Notes under the pieces: model-generated | The model's database searches: none | What the model was told of the DNA's origin: nothing | What the model saw: the letters and a program-made list of their open reading frames with translations, nothing else | Assembly: GCA_028673005.1 (NCBI GenBank) | Contig: CM054112.1 | Location: forward strand, 27,134,124 to 27,198,123 | Direction of reading: 5' to 3' | Length of the DNA: 64,000 nt | Origin: Tanypteryx hageni | Lineage: Eukaryota; Arthropoda; Insecta; Odonata; Petaluridae | Part shown: positions 34,985-49,223 of the stretch, one piece after another | Position numbering within the stretch: the first letter of the stretch is position 1 | Layout: the number at the start of each line of letters is the position of its first letter | Translations under genes and position numbers: made by a program

Positions 34985-36010
34985 CCGTATTAGTCTCAAT
35001 ATAGTCCCCCCCTTTTTGGCCAAAATATTAGCAAGAAAAATAAGGGGGGGACTATATTCCCACCCAAACAATTAGCAAACGAAAATATCACCAATGACAG
35101 TAAGTACAGGTAACAATTAATGACCTCACTTGATGTTGTTTTACGGAGAATTTCTTGATACATATGCCTCAATAACTCAATTCTTTTTATTCACTCTATG
35201 GAATCCTTGCCTTAAACGTTCGTATTTTCATAATAGCGGGAATTGCAGAAGTTTTCGCTTTGGAAACACTGGTTGGCTAACTTCATCCCTTCCTAAAAGT
35301 ATGTCCCAAATATTGATATGTAGTGGTGCCACCTATCGTTATTTTAGAGAAAATGACACTACGACGAAGGAAATTATCTTTGGAAAGATCTCAGACTTTC
35401 CCGGCGAATAGATGTGAAGAAATTATCTTTGTTACCCATCAATCTGTAGGCAACTCGTGTCAGCTGATCTGACTGTTTAGCTTATGCAGCTGTTGATTTT
35501 ATATAATACAATTGCATTATAAAAGTATTACTTACATAAATCAAACCGAGGCATTGAATGTGTTTCAACTATCTGCAGAATGTATTCCTTGATGTGGTAT
35601 TCCAAGGCATAAATATCGGAAGTAACAAAAATATGGGTAAAATAAATTATGAAAAGAATATGTTAACTGCAAATCTGGTGACAATTACTTTTTTGTACAG
35701 GCACGATTCAAGTAGCCATTGTCAACGGCATCTGAAGGATATGAATGGAATTTAAATAACATGCATAAATGCAGTTTTCAAATTTAGTCCAGTAACACTT
35801 GATACATATTTAAATTATGCCTGCAACTATAACACGCAAAACATGATGTCACCATTTCATTGTAAATTGATAGCTGTAACTATACTGCTCGTACATATTA
35901 AAACTCGTTCTTCCGAATATTAAAAGTGAGGTCTGTAATGAGGTTCAAACTTTTTCCAAAACTGAAGCTTCAGCAATCGGGGGGAAGGAACTATATTCAG
36001 ACTAATATGG
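34985..36010. mobile_element. 1.0-kb TA-flanked MITE, fourth layer of the nest
   Basis: TA at 34983-34984 and 36011-36012. Ends CCGTATTAGTCTCAATATAG, then TCCCCCC, and GGAACTATATTCAG, then ACTAATATGG, are inverted. No transposase frame inside. The first six bases match those of the outer element (33348) and of the one at 44252. Confidence 0.75.
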
Positions 36011-36489
36011 TATTTAGTATTTTAGTGAACAACTCTTTTGGAAATTCTCCTTGAATGATTAAAATGACTTTCCCATAACTGCATAATATTTAATGGCTAA
36101 AATTGCCTTCATTTTAGCACAGAAATAAACAGCTTTACAAAATTGACATTCTACACTTTGTTTACCAAGAAAATGTCTATTGGACGCTGCAAAAGCAAAC
36201 TGCACTTAGTAAAAACTGACGTTTCACCTTGCGTAATATATTATTGATTTACATCGAGAATTCATTTATTCAGCTTTCAATTCACACACCATTAGTCTTA
36301 ATTTTCTTTGTAAGCTCCATTTTCTGTTAATTATATTCTATACTCACATAAACCATTGCATTTACATGCCTCTATTCTAACCGAGTACTTGTACCGTACT
36401 GATGCTGTAAATTATACGTACTTAAATTTTCAGAGATCGCTTTTTCGAAACAGCTTCGCATGCCAAATAAATGCCTTTGGGGACTGGAT

Positions 36490-36521
36490 CTGGCCCGCGG
36501 GCCATAGTTTCCCCACCTCTG
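36490..36521. repeat. terminus of a Charlie-like hAT MITE
   Basis: On the minus strand it reads CAGAGGTGGGGAAACTAT, then GGCCCGCGGGCCAGA, the standard start of Charlie-like hAT elements (CAGNGGTGGGCAAAC...GGCCCGCGGGCC). The other end and the 8-bp duplication were not found, so it is a truncated copy inside the 34657-36614 element. Confidence 0.6.
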
Positions 36522-36616
36522 CTGTACTTTCCATAGTAAATTTCGACTTTTGCAAATTTCGAGTTATGCAATGGGTGCTAGAATGCATTACTTACATAAC
36601 CCAGGGTGTGCCTGTA

Positions 36617-37247
36617 TTAGATAACTATCCTGTCCATCCTGATGCATCACTTTTGGTATCGGATAAAGTGTGTGCAGTTTATTTAATTCCAAATTGTACT
36701 TCTATAATTCAACCTATGGACCAGAGAATTTTAAGGCCTCTAAAATGCTATTATAGGAAAACGTGTGCAGAAATTGCTTGTTATGGAGGCAAAGATGTTG
36801 ACAGATTCAAAAAGGAATTCAACATTAAGGACATGATTTGGACTCTAGTTAATGCGTGGAATGATGCAACAGCCACAACACTGAAAAATTCTGGGCATAA
36901 TTTGTGGCCTGCAAGAACAATGAAGATGGTGATGGATCGCCACCAGATTTTCTAGGTTTTATGTTAGTGACAAAAAGAGACTGGTTTCTGAAATTATGGT
37001 GTTCACTAAGGCATTGACAAATAATGCTGTTACGAAGAATCTAGAAGAAGATGACATTGAAAATTGGATGGAATTCAACAATGAAACACCTGTCGTACGT
37101 CAGCTAACTGACTGCGAAATAGCTGAAATGGTTTTGGAACTCAAGCATGAGAAAGATGAAAGAAGTGATAGTGACAATAATCACCAGACAGCAACAGAAA
37201 CCTTCAGTAGACTGCTGCAGATAATTGGTTTGCAGGAAAATCCATTT
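36617..37247 (+). pseudogene. Tigger transposase, second part (after insertion)
   Basis: Resumes at LDNYPVHPDASLLVSDK (second catalytic Asp), then PNCTSIIQPMDQRIL (third Asp), PLKCYYRK, FNIKDMIWTLVNAWNDATA. After a short stop-interrupted gap it continues (36996-37247) with LEEDDIENWMEFNNETPVVR, QLTDCEIAEMVLELKHEKDE and LLQIIGLQENPF. The C-terminal end is cut at 37248 by a piggyBac insertion. Together with 34150-34656 it covers most of the DDE domain. Confidence 0.82.
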
Positions 37248-40151
<2,904 letters not shown>

Positions 40152-41954
40152 TACGAAAAAACACAAATTTTCAATAATGAGAATTGTGAATTACCATGGC
40201 CACCGCATTTGAGCTTGAGGTAATTTTACGTGAAAATTGAACCTTTGACGATATTATGTAAATCTGTTTGTTTATGTTTTCATTTTGACCACTGTTGAAG
40301 AATAATTTTGATTTGAATGAAACAGTGGAAATATTGTGGATTTGAATTGTATTGTTAATGTCAGAAGGAATAAATTAAAACAATGTAAGATAGCTATTTA
40401 ATTATTTAAGGTCAAATTGTACCTCACATTGTTTAGCCTTTGACGATATTATTCGTAAATTGGTTAAGATACTATGTTGTACATTATGATTTGCTCCTGG
40501 ATACTTAGGCTATGTGCATCACTTTCAGAAATCAGACATTTTCTAAAATCCTGCATGGGCTATGTCCCCGAGGATGCCGGATTTATGAGGTTCACTTGAA
40601 TCGTAAAATAAATATGGAGGATCTAAAACATGTATAATTGCTTTGAGACTTGTACAGCTAAATGTGTCCTGTATGAACTCTGCAATCATATTAATTCAAG
40701 CTGTCAGAATGTGCCGCACACATCGCACATATATATAGTACTCTTTACTTAAACTTAAGTTCAAGATGATGTTTTATATAATGGGATAAATAATAAATGA
40801 AATGCATATGTAATAACAATACGTATGCTCAACTAGTCCTTTTTCTTCTGCAACTCTTTTTGTCTCATACATAACGATTTTGATCGATACAGCAATACTT
40901 AACTTCCTCTGTTCTACTATCCATCACTTCTTCCTCTAGTTGTGGCCATTTAAGACCACCCATACAAAGAATATGTTTCTCTTATACCATCAGCTTCAGT
41001 TTTTCCTCGTTTTCTCCATTCATGGACCATTTTTTTCTTTAAGAGGTGGACTGAAATGATGTGCTGCTGCTTGGTTTCCTTGAATTTTTGCATATTGAAT
41101 GGCTCAAGCTTATAACTTATAGCGCCGCCATTGCAATGTAACGTTATTAATCCTAGATATGTATAAAATATCTACATGAATTCTACTTTTCCGTGACATT
41201 AATCGTGTTATTCAGCAAGCTCATTAGGAACTAAAACATCGCCAACACACCGAAATTATAATCACCATGAGCAGACACGTATTAAAGCGTAATAGTGAAA
41301 ATGTGTCCTCAGAATTCACATTGCATAAAGTATTACTGTGTATATTAACAAAATTTTTACTATTAATTATTAATAATGTATATTTTATTGTATCTGCGAC
41401 GAATGACTGCCAATTATTTTATTTTGGGGATGTGTGTGCTCGTTAGTGTAAGTATTGAGAACAATAATAACCTTACCTTCGGTCTATAAAACGCAGGCTG
41501 ATTTTGGGGGTAATTTTTCTGGGAAAAAAGTGCATCTTATATGCCGAGAAATACGGTATATGAAATAACTTTAAAATGGCATTATATCAATTGCGAACAA
41601 GATAATACATTTTAGCATAGAATTAGCCTTCACATGCCAAAGTGTGATAAACTGACTGTGCAAAGATGAATCTGCCAAATTTCTTACTAGTACTATGGAG
41701 GAGGAAAAAAATTGCAAAAGATAGCAGAAATACCCAGGGTATCATATTAAAAGACGGTCAACTCTAATCAGGGAATTTTTTCCAAAAGCAGTTATAGCTC
41801 TCCACACTCTTCAGTTGATTTCCACAGCAAAAGCTTTCTACCCCAATTAAGCCACAAAAAAATAAGTCCAGTAATTTAACCATACAGTCATGTTATTTAA
41901 AGAACTACATAAGTAAAGATCAAAATACAAAGACTCGGCAACAGTACTGCTTAC

Positions 41955-42189
41955 CATCTTCCCCTGAGTAACCAATAACCTCCATTGGAGCAACATTAGC
42001 TTCTCCACGCTCATTGATAGCAACCACTTTGATTCGGTATTTTTGGAATGTGGGCTGATTAGACACAACTAGTGAAGATTGCTCCCAGTTGGTTATTTCA
42101 TTAGAAATCCACTGCTCTCCAGGGATGTCTCTCTTCCAAGAGACACGATATTGAAATCGGGGTGCATTGTGCTCAATCTCTGGCATTGG
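41955..42189 (-). CDS. Nrg: neuroglian exon: rest of FN3-2
   Basis: A 235-base exon beginning PMPEIEHNAPRFQYRVSWKR and continuing to QPTFQKYRIKVVAINERGEA and GYSGED. Acceptor TTTCAG, donor ATG/GTAAGC. It ends with one base of the Val that starts the next domain. A 9.1-kb intron with a four-layer transposon nest follows. Confidence 0.97.
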
Positions 42190-42514
42190 CTGAAAATGTT
42201 TCACAACAAATTCAGATCATAATGGCTTCAAAAATTTCTGATGAAATTATTCCTTAAATACACCAAAATATTTCACTTTCATAGTTTAGTAGGCCCTTGC
42301 TATCTGTATGGGTTACATTCATGTGAAACACCACAGATAACAAAAAACACAATAAAAGAGTTTGTTTATTTCAATGTCACTAACTTTTATATTGATAAAT
42401 ATAAATAAAAAATTAAACTTTTAAACTGCACAGAGACTTTTTGAACACTATGTTTCAGATAAAGCCAAATAATATTTGCATTGCTGAATAAATAAAATTA
42501 CACTAAACACATAC

Positions 42515-42694
42515 CGTCCAACTTATTACAATATTATCAGGTTCAGTGCCTTTGCCTTCCACATTATCTGGATTTTTGCTAGGCACATCAGCTTGAGTAC
42601 TGCACACATCAGAGTGTGCTGAAGCCAATGATGGTCCTATTTTGTTCCAGGCAATAACTCTAAAAGTATAGTTGGCCCATGGACTCATGGCCAC
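42515..42694 (-). CDS. Nrg: neuroglian exon: end of FN3-1, start of FN3-2
   Basis: Exactly 60 codons. VAMSPWANYTFRVIAWNKIG is the F strand of FN3-1, with the family's Tyr and a near-invariant insect neuroglian sequence. DVPSKNPDNVEGKGTEPDN and IVISWT then open FN3-2. Acceptor TTTTAG, donor ACG/GTATGT. Confidence 0.97.
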
Positions 42695-42830
42695 CTAAAA
42701 GGCAATGTATTATTATCAAGTAAAATTGTATTAACAGATTATTTTTAAAGCAGCATAACATTTTAATATAAAATGATTGATAAAACAATTATAAAAGCTA
42801 TTGTTCATAACACTCATTATATTCACTTAC

Positions 42831-43018
42831 TGTATATGTTAAGTCTGTAGCAGGCACTGAGTCAAAAGCCACTTCCCAAGTGTCTGGAGTAAAGCTTGTA
42901 TTATACTGGATGGTGTACCGGAGAATTGGGGCTCGGTTGTCACCCATAGGCTGCCACTGAACTGAGGCATCTCGTTTATTACAGGTCACTCCGAGTAAGC
43001 GAGGAGGATTGGGTACAT
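42831..43018 (-). CDS. Nrg: neuroglian exon: FN3 domain 1, first half
   Basis: A 188-base exon: DVPNPPRLLGVTCNKRDA, VQWQPMGDNRAPILRYTIQY and NTSFTPDTWEVAF. These are the B and C strands of fibronectin type III domain 1, with the conserved Trp. Donor ACA/GTAAGT, on a whole codon. The pair of small introns around it (118 and 136 bp) carry no repeats. Confidence 0.97.
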
Positions 43019-43136
43019 CTAAAAGTTAATGAAACTTATACATGATATTCTAGAAATATCATAAAATACCAAACACATGATAGTAATATATCATTAAAAT
43101 ATTAAAAACTGGCACATCAATTCCATGGACTCATAC

Positions 43137-43418
43137 CTTGAACAATAAGAGAAGCTTCGGCAGAAGCCTCATCTAACTCTGTTTGTGCTACACATGTGTA
43201 TGTTCCAGAATCCAACTCTGTAGTCTTGGTAATGGTAAGGGATGAATCTGAGGCACGAACAAAGCGAGGCTCTGATTCAAAGTCAATAGCTTGGCCATTA
43301 ACAAGCCAGCTGATAGTTAATTCCAAGGACGTGTCTGTCACAGCATTACAACGGAATGTTGCTGTCGTTCCAGCAGCTACCTCATAGTCTTCAGGTTCAT
43401 GAACAATTTTAGTGTGTT
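43137..43418 (-). CDS. Nrg: neuroglian exon: Ig6 (complete domain)
   Basis: A 282-base exon encoding all of Ig6: HTKIVHEPEDYEVAAGTTA, FRCNAV with a following ISW, and LDSGTYTCVAQTELDEA. Acceptor TTGTCAG, donor AAG/GTATGAG. It starts with two bases of Glu and ends with one base of the Asp that opens FN3 domain 1 (DVPNPP), so Ig6 is bounded by phase-1 introns. Confidence 0.97.
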
Positions 43419-44087
43419 CTGACAAAAGAGAAAAAATATTTCACACCAAAATACCTACAATCAGGTATAGCATAAATATCCTAATTCACAATCAATGTTT
43501 TTATTTCCAATTTAAATTTCATGCGAGTGGCAAAGAGAAGAAAAATATTACAGAAAAAATTCTGAAAATATAGTTTTATGAGCTTAATTTGCAAATTACT
43601 CAAGAAAAACAACTGATGCATTTTTATTATCAAACTTTTAATAAATTTTTTTAGTCACTGAGTATTACCTATAACTGGGTCTTGAGGCAAGCAAATATCC
43701 AACATACACTTCCCTATTTTAAAATTTTCATTGTAGTGACAATTCTCAATTATATTAATTTAAAACGTAAAAACCTCCTACTCACTACTTCAAAAATTAA
43801 AACCATGACATCCTTCCTTCTAGAGCTAATTAGCCCACCAAAGAGTTTGCATGAACTTACAAATATTGTTGAACTACTTGTTCATATTTTATTAAATAAG
43901 ACAAATTTTCTTCTGTAATATAAAGAACCAGCCACAAGTGTGAGAAATTAGAATAGTCAATTGCAAACTCATGAAAGAGTCTACTCAGGGGTATAGCAGA
44001 CATCCCCAATCCTGTAATTACTGAAAAAACTTGAAGGTTTACCTTAGGAAGGGTAAAAGTTAAAGCAAGCCATTAAAATTAATTCAC
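43419..44087. other. intron, nothing recognised
   Basis: A 669-bp AT-rich Nrg intron. A 78-codon plus-strand frame (43682-43918) lies in it but has no recognisable domain. Confidence 0.5.
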
Positions 44088-44179
44088 CTTTCACCACTAG
44101 ACTTCCAGCAGCCTCTGCTGAACCAAATTTATTGGTGGCATGGCAATTATAATTTCCTGCATCATAGAAATTCACATTC
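44088..44179 (-). CDS. Nrg: neuroglian exon: end of Ig5
   Basis: A short 92-base exon (1 + 30 codons + 1). It reads NVNFYDAGNYNCHATNKFG, the D-x-G-x-Y-x-C strand that closes Ig5, and GSLVVK leading into Ig6. Acceptor TTTCAG, donor AG/GTGAAT. It is too short to stand out as an open reading frame and was found from splice phase and homology to neuroglian. The intron before it (44180-47304) holds a nested pair of TA-flanked transposons. Confidence 0.95.
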
Positions 44180-45356
44180 CTGAAATAATTCAAGGAAATA
44201 AATTAACAATGTTTATTGACATTCAAAGTGCCATTTAGAAAAAAGACTATACCGTATCTGCACCAATATAAACCGATGTTTTTTGTCAAAATCTATCATG
44301 AAAAAATCACCCCTTGGCTTAAATGAGAATCCGAGATAAAATTTGGGGTTCGAGTTGTCTCGTAATCACCCATAGATGGCAGTCTCTAATTGCTGCCGTG
44401 TTCAAATGATAGTAGTATATTTTTCGTAAAGTAAACATTTAACCTATGATGAATATTACTGAATTAATAATAATGCTAGAATACTGAATTTAGCAGTACC
44501 CGTGTTTTGTTACCGTTGTTACCTGTTCTTTCATTTCTAAATGCTATTGGATATTTTTTTTCATTTCTCAGGGTTATGCATATGTATCATTAAGAATAGT
44601 TAGCAATTTGTATTATTTTTCATTAGCCATTAAAAGAATTTCCTATTAGTTTTACTTGGCTATTGTAGTTATTGTTATAGCCATTATAATGTCTGTATGC
44701 ATGTTAAAACCTCATTCAAGGAATCTATTAAAATTGTGTACGTTGACTACGCAGATGATTATGCAAAATGCGATGATGGTTTTGGATGCTCAATTTTGGT
44801 AACTTTACATGGAACATGAATTATAAAAATGCAATTTCTTAAGGCAATGTAAATGCTAATTTCATTGGAAATAGACTTGGATTAAAAATTATCTTGGCGA
44901 GGTTGCTGCTTTATTTGAGCTTTTGTGTAAATGAAGGTGAATGAAATTATCGTCACTGAATATGGAACATTATTCAACAATGCGAAATTATTAATTGGAG
45001 TAATATTTCAAAATGTCAACAACTAAACTACTTCCCGGTCTTTTCTTCAATCTCGAATAATGTATTCTAGGCCGTGCATGCATGCCTGGCCTACTTCAGC
45101 ATAAAATCTACGAAATTTGCTGTATTTATCCGAATCCAAGACGAGGGGTTTTTCCAAATTTCAGCTTGCGAAAATCAGGGGTTGTCTTAGATTCGGGTAT
45201 AAAGTAAGTTTACACATTGATCAACATTTTTTTGTACATATGAAGCATAAGATAAAATAATTACATCTACTGCAAATTTTCAATGAAAACTTACTATCCA
45301 GATTAAAATTAATGCAGTATTATTTTTTTAAATGATTTTTTTTCCTAAACAAAAGT

Positions 45357-45980
45357 TTGTAACAAACCTTTTAAATGATTGATCGAACTATACCTATATT
45401 GAATATGTGAGTTCGAAATATATGCTCTATACGTACAAATGACGTATTATTTAACGAACTAGCGATTTACTGAATTTTATTTTTGAGCGATGACGTTCAG
45501 TGAACAATTATTACGCAAACAATTTCCAAAAGCGAAGAACTAAACTTTCCCAGTCTATTGACAAATATCATTTCACGGATGTCAAAATGAATGAATGCAT
45601 GTCACCGGAATTTACCCATTCAATGGTTTTACGCCATAAATTCTCTAATTGTGATTTTGTCTTACATTCCTTTCAAATAACAAACCTTTTCAATGAATGA
45701 ACGGACTATACCTATGCCTGTATACGTTATCGAAATATATGCCGAATATGTACAAATGATGTGTTATTTAACGAATTAGAGAACTATTAAATTTTAGTTT
45801 TGAACAATGATGTTAAGTGAATAATAATTGCACGAACAATTTCCTAAAGTGAACTTAACTTTCCTTGTCTATGGCGAATATCATTTCGCAGATGTCGAAA
45901 CAAATGACAGCGGAATTAATCAGGAGTTTTATACCATAAATTCCTTAATTGTGATTTTGTCTTACATACCTTTTAAATAC
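45357..45980. repeat. 320-bp tandem duplication inside the POGK-like element
   Basis: The two units begin AACAAACCTTTTAAATGA (about 45362) and AACAAACCTTTTCAATGA (about 45679). Both contain GAACTATACCTAT / GGACTATACCTAT, TATTTAACGAA[CT]TAG, AATATCATTTC[AG]C[AG]GATGTC and TTAATTGTGATTTTGTCTTACAT-like text near their ends. They differ clearly in sequence, so the duplication is old. Confidence 0.65.
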
Positions 45981-45989
45981 GTTACTCAC

Positions 45990-46702
45990 AACATTAAAAT
46001 GGCTGATCATGTAGAGCTAAGAGGTACAACAGCAAAGGGGAAGAAACAAAAAAATGCGAGTTACAGTAATGTTGGCTGTTTTAGCAGATGGATCAAAATT
46101 ATCCCCGTTATCCTAAAACGAAAAACAATGCCCAAGGAACAAATGCCTACTGGAATACTAGTCAGACGTCATGAAAATGGATGGATGTCAGAAGAACTTT
46201 TGAGAGATTGGTTACACATTGTCTGGAATAGAAGATGAGGAGCGCTATTAATAAAAAGAGGAATGCTTGTACTGGATGCATTCAAAGGACACAACTCCTG
46301 AAGTTAAAGATTCAATTAATGCAATGAATAATGGACCTTGTAGTAATAGCTGGAGGAATGAAATCACGGCTTAACGTTCTTGATGTTGCTGACAACAAGC
46401 CATTTAGAGATAATTTAAAGGGTTTATATTCTGAGTGGTTATTGAGTGGAGATCATCCTCTAACACCAAAAGGAAACTCAAAGAAACCTACTATTTCAAT
46501 TCTCTGACAATGGATCAAGGCATCATGGCAACAAATAAATGCAGAAGTAATTGTGAGTGCATTTAAGAAGTGCTGCTTATCCAATGCCATGGATGGAAGT
46601 GAAGATGATGTTTTGTGGGAGTCTATGGACAAAGTTCCGAGTGATCAAGACATTGAGAGTAAGGACAATGATGAAGAGACCATAGGGGCTGATGACGACT
46701 GA
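45990..46702 (+). pseudogene. POGK-like transposase, C-terminal part
   Basis: Reads KIIPVILKRKTMPKEQMPTG, ENGWMSEELLRDWLHIVWNR, then RGMLVLDAFKGH (second Asp), and across shifts LDVADNKPFRDNLKGLYSEW, PLTPKGNSKKPTISIL, QWIKASWQQINAEVIVSAFK, KCCLSNAMDGSEDD, ending DNDEETIGADDD and a stop at 46702. It is homologous to the minus-strand transposase at 19850-21135. The N-terminal half, with the first Asp, is not readable. Confidence 0.75.
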
Positions 46703-47304
46703 TGTAATATAAAGACCTATGTTATTCAAGAAAATTATGTGACCCAATAAAAATTTTTGCTAGTTTTCTGGAATTTATAATTTTTGCAGGAATCATATGT
46801 AATTAGATCATAAAATCTTTTTTTCTGTTTCGACAGTCCAGAAAAGGGGGGAGGAAGTCGATTTGAATTCGGGTAAATACAGTACTTTTTGCCAAAAAAT
46901 GATGGAAATTTTTGGGGAGGTCAGCTTAACTCCGGGGTCGGCTTCTATTCGGGCAGATACGGTATATTAACAATTAAAAGCTACAGAGATTTTAACAGAA
47001 TTGCAATTTTTGGGCGTTAAATATGATGTAGAAATTTAATGTAATGAAGTTCAATTCTTCACTTACCTGTTTTTAAGAAAAAATTAAGAATCGCTTTGAA
47101 ATAAAATGGCATTTAGAGAATAAATAAAAATATTTTCCAAATTAAAAGCTAAAATTTATTGCTTTTGGTAATAAGTATTTTAGCAATTTGAACATAAGAG
47201 AAAATGTTCAAACCTAATGAAATGCATAATGGTATAAACAAAAAGGAATAAGTAACAATGATCATTTTAAATAAAAACAAATATCAAAAGCAATATAACT
47301 TTAC

Positions 47305-47482
47305 CTGATTTCCAAGTCACCATTTTCCATTACTGTGTAACGACCTCCAGTCAATTCCAAACCTCCTCTCACCCATTTTACAACTGGTTTAGGTGCACCA
47401 AACACTCGACAAGTCAATTGTACTGTCTTTCCGTCAACTGTAGCCTCATCCTTGGGAGGTTCAGTGATTTCAGGAGCAAGAG
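47305..47482 (-). CDS. Nrg: neuroglian exon: first part of Ig5
   Basis: A 178-base exon: LAPEITEPPKDEATVDGKT, then VQLTCRVFGAPKPVVKW (first Cys and Trp of Ig5), ending GDLEI plus two bases of Arg. Acceptor TTTTAG, donor AG/GTAAAG. The next exon supplies the third base of the Arg codon. Confidence 0.96.
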
Positions 47483-47959
47483 CTAAAAGGAAAAGTTTTT
47501 CTTTAGCAGAATACATCCAATATACAATGCATACAAACAATGTTGCAATAAATTGAAATTCAATATTTAAACTTATTTAGTATACTAGAAAAGCACTGAA
47601 TAAGCAACCTCGGACTGATAAGAAAATTCTACCCATTTCTCATTTATTGATGTTAAGTTAATTGCAGAATTCTTCCACAAGGAGTGAGACAGTATGGAAG
47701 AGAATAAGAACAAATTATGAAAAGTTTAATAAATTTTGTCTGTATATTTTAACACTATTAAAATACTCTATCTCTATATGGTTTTAAATGATACAAAATT
47801 AAACTCAAATATACAGAGATGAATAACCTTAAGGAATGGGATTCCATAAAAATAGAAGATTTCTTTTGGAAAAACTCAATTGATACCTGCAATAAATAAA
47901 TTAATGAAGTTTCCAGATAATGAAATTCATACTTTTAAAATGGAGCAACAATAACTTAC

Positions 47960-48235
47960 CCAGAACATTAAGATATACATCCTTGTAAACATATCCAAGG
48001 GAATTGGTGGCGTTACATCCATAATTTCCGGTGTCCTTCTTCTCAAGTCGATCAATATGAATGCTGTTAGGAGTAACTTTTCGTCTGGGATTAGAAGGTG
48101 CTTCTTCTATGGGTTTTCCATTATGTATCCATGAAATCTGTGGCTCTGGAACACCACTTGCTTCACATCTGAATGTTACCTCCTCCTCTTCAGCAGCATT
48201 GATTATCTCTGGTTCCACAGTGAAGTATGGAGCAG
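47960..48235 (-). CDS. Nrg: neuroglian exon: Ig4 (complete domain)
   Basis: A 276-base exon that encodes a whole Ig domain: APYFTVEPE, FRCEASGVPEPQISWIHNGKP (first Cys and Trp), DTGNYGCNATNSLGYVYKDV (the D-x-G-x-Y-x-C signature). Acceptor ATCTAG, donor GG/GTAAGT. A one-exon Ig domain with a phase-1 start and phase-1 end is typical of the family. An N-glycosylation site (NAT) lies next to the second cysteine. Confidence 0.97.
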
Positions 48236-48373
48236 CTAGATGTAAAAAAAGTCATAAATGTTCAAATGTTGGTGACAGATTCATAATTTAATGCACAGTA
48301 ATATACAAGGAAGAGACCTTGGTTTTACTTATTAGTATTATAACCACAGATTCATATTAAAGGTGTGACTTAC

Positions 48374-48497
48374 CCATTACTTTGAGGCTAACTGCATGAG
48401 ATTTAGCCTCTCCAACACCATTGCTGGCCTCACAGCCATAAGTACCTTCATCCTCAAAGTTTACATGCTTAATTATTAAGCTTTTCCCATAATTTCC
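48374..48497 (-). CDS. Nrg: neuroglian exon: second half of Ig3
   Basis: A 124-base exon starting GNYGKSLIIKHVNFEDEG and reaching the second Ig3 cysteine in GTYGCEASNGVGEA. Acceptor TTTTAG, donor GG/GTAAGT. It ends with one base of an Ala codon, completed by the next exon. The flanking introns are 152 and 138 bp and hold no repeats. Confidence 0.97.
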
Positions 48498-48649
48498 CTA
48501 AAATATAATAAGAATCTTGATAAATTATCAGACTAAATCTCAATTCTTCTAAGTTGCTTTCAAAGTTCATGTTTTAAATAAAAAAAATAAAAGTCCATTG
48601 ATTACCACAATCTTATAATAACATAAATAATTAACATTCATGCAAATAC

Positions 48650-48875
48650 CTGAGTGACTCTCTCTGTGGGTAAAGCACCCCCTTGCTTGCTCCATCTTAT
48701 CTGCGGCAAAGGGGTACCTCCATAAATGCAATATATCTCAATCTTCTTTCCTCGTAAGGCTACCTCATTATTTCGTGTCAAATACTGAGCCACTGGTTCA
48801 TGCCGATTTTGCGAATTGGACACTCCACTTGATATTACATTCAGCATCACACGATTACCTAGTTTGTATTCATTC
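48650..48875 (-). CDS. Nrg: neuroglian exon: Ig2-Ig3 linker and first half of Ig3
   Basis: A 226-base exon with acceptor TTGCAG and donor CAG/GTATTT. It completes the split Arg codon of the previous exon (VFR-NEYKLGNRVMLNV), runs through the long neuroglian-specific linker, and enters Ig3 with GKKIEIYCIYGGTPLPQIRW, which carries the first Cys and the Trp. It ends on a whole codon (ERVTQ), as the next exon requires. Confidence 0.97.
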
Positions 48876-49083
48876 CTGCAAGAATTTAAAAAAAACCACA
48901 ATAAAAAGAGCAGTGCATTGCAGCTGTATTTAATATGTTGCCATGTGATTCTGGCTCAAAAAATACTATTTTTGTAGACATATAAGCATAGTTTTACGCA
49001 TTGTGGATAAAAATATCAACAATAACAAAAAAATCTCAAAATAAATCAGTTGAAGTAGTACAAACTAGCTAGTTAATGATTAC

Positions 49084-49223
49084 CTGAATACTGAAGTAGC
49101 TGCACATGAATAGGTGAAGTCATCACTTGAATCTGCCTGAGTTACGTTCGAAAACCAAAGGTTACCCTCTGGATCAAGAGTCATACGAGAGTTATTTATG
49201 CTTTTAATACCACCATCTGCATT
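49084..49223 (-). CDS. Nrg: neuroglian exon: second half of Ig2
   Basis: A 140-base exon (46 codons plus 2 bases) starting on a whole codon after a TTTCAG acceptor and ending AG/GTAATC. It contains SINNSRMTLDPEGNLWFSNV, one of the most conserved stretches of arthropod neuroglian, and the Ig2 second cysteine (YSCAATSVF). Two N-glycosylation sequons (NNS and NVT) are visible. It is separated from the previous exon by a 13.8-kb intron filled with transposons, yet the phases join exactly. Confidence 0.97.

Larger units (their letters stand above)
34657..36614. mobile_element. Tigger-type MITE, third layer of the nest
   Basis: TA duplicated (34655-34656 and 36615-36616). Ends CAGGCATAACCTGGGTTACG and GTAATGCATTCTAGCAC-flanked ATAACCCAGGGTGTGCCTG form inverted repeats (CAGGCA...CCTGGGTTA against TAACCCAGG...TGCCTG). 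It cuts the transposase between GDDCK and LDNYPVHPDA. It also contains the 34985-36010 element and, at 36490-36521, the right end of a Charlie-like hAT MITE. Confidence 0.75.
45120..46882 (+). mobile_element. POGK-like pogo element, copy 3
   Basis: Ends CTGTATTTATCCGAAT and ATTCGGGTAAATACAG are inverted, and TA follows the right end (46883-46884). The body holds a direct duplication (45357-45980) and a decayed plus-strand transposase. It is inserted in the element at 44252-46962 and belongs to the family of 19709-21733. Confidence 0.78.
44252..46962. mobile_element. TA-flanked element enclosing a POGK-like element
   Basis: TA at 44250-44251 and 46963-46964. Ends CCGTATCTGCACCAATATAA, then ACCGA, and TCGGCTTCTATTCGG, then GCAGATACGG, are inverted repeats. 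Its own sequence (44252-45119 and 46883-46962) has no transposase. The six terminal bases match two other families in this window. Confidence 0.75.
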
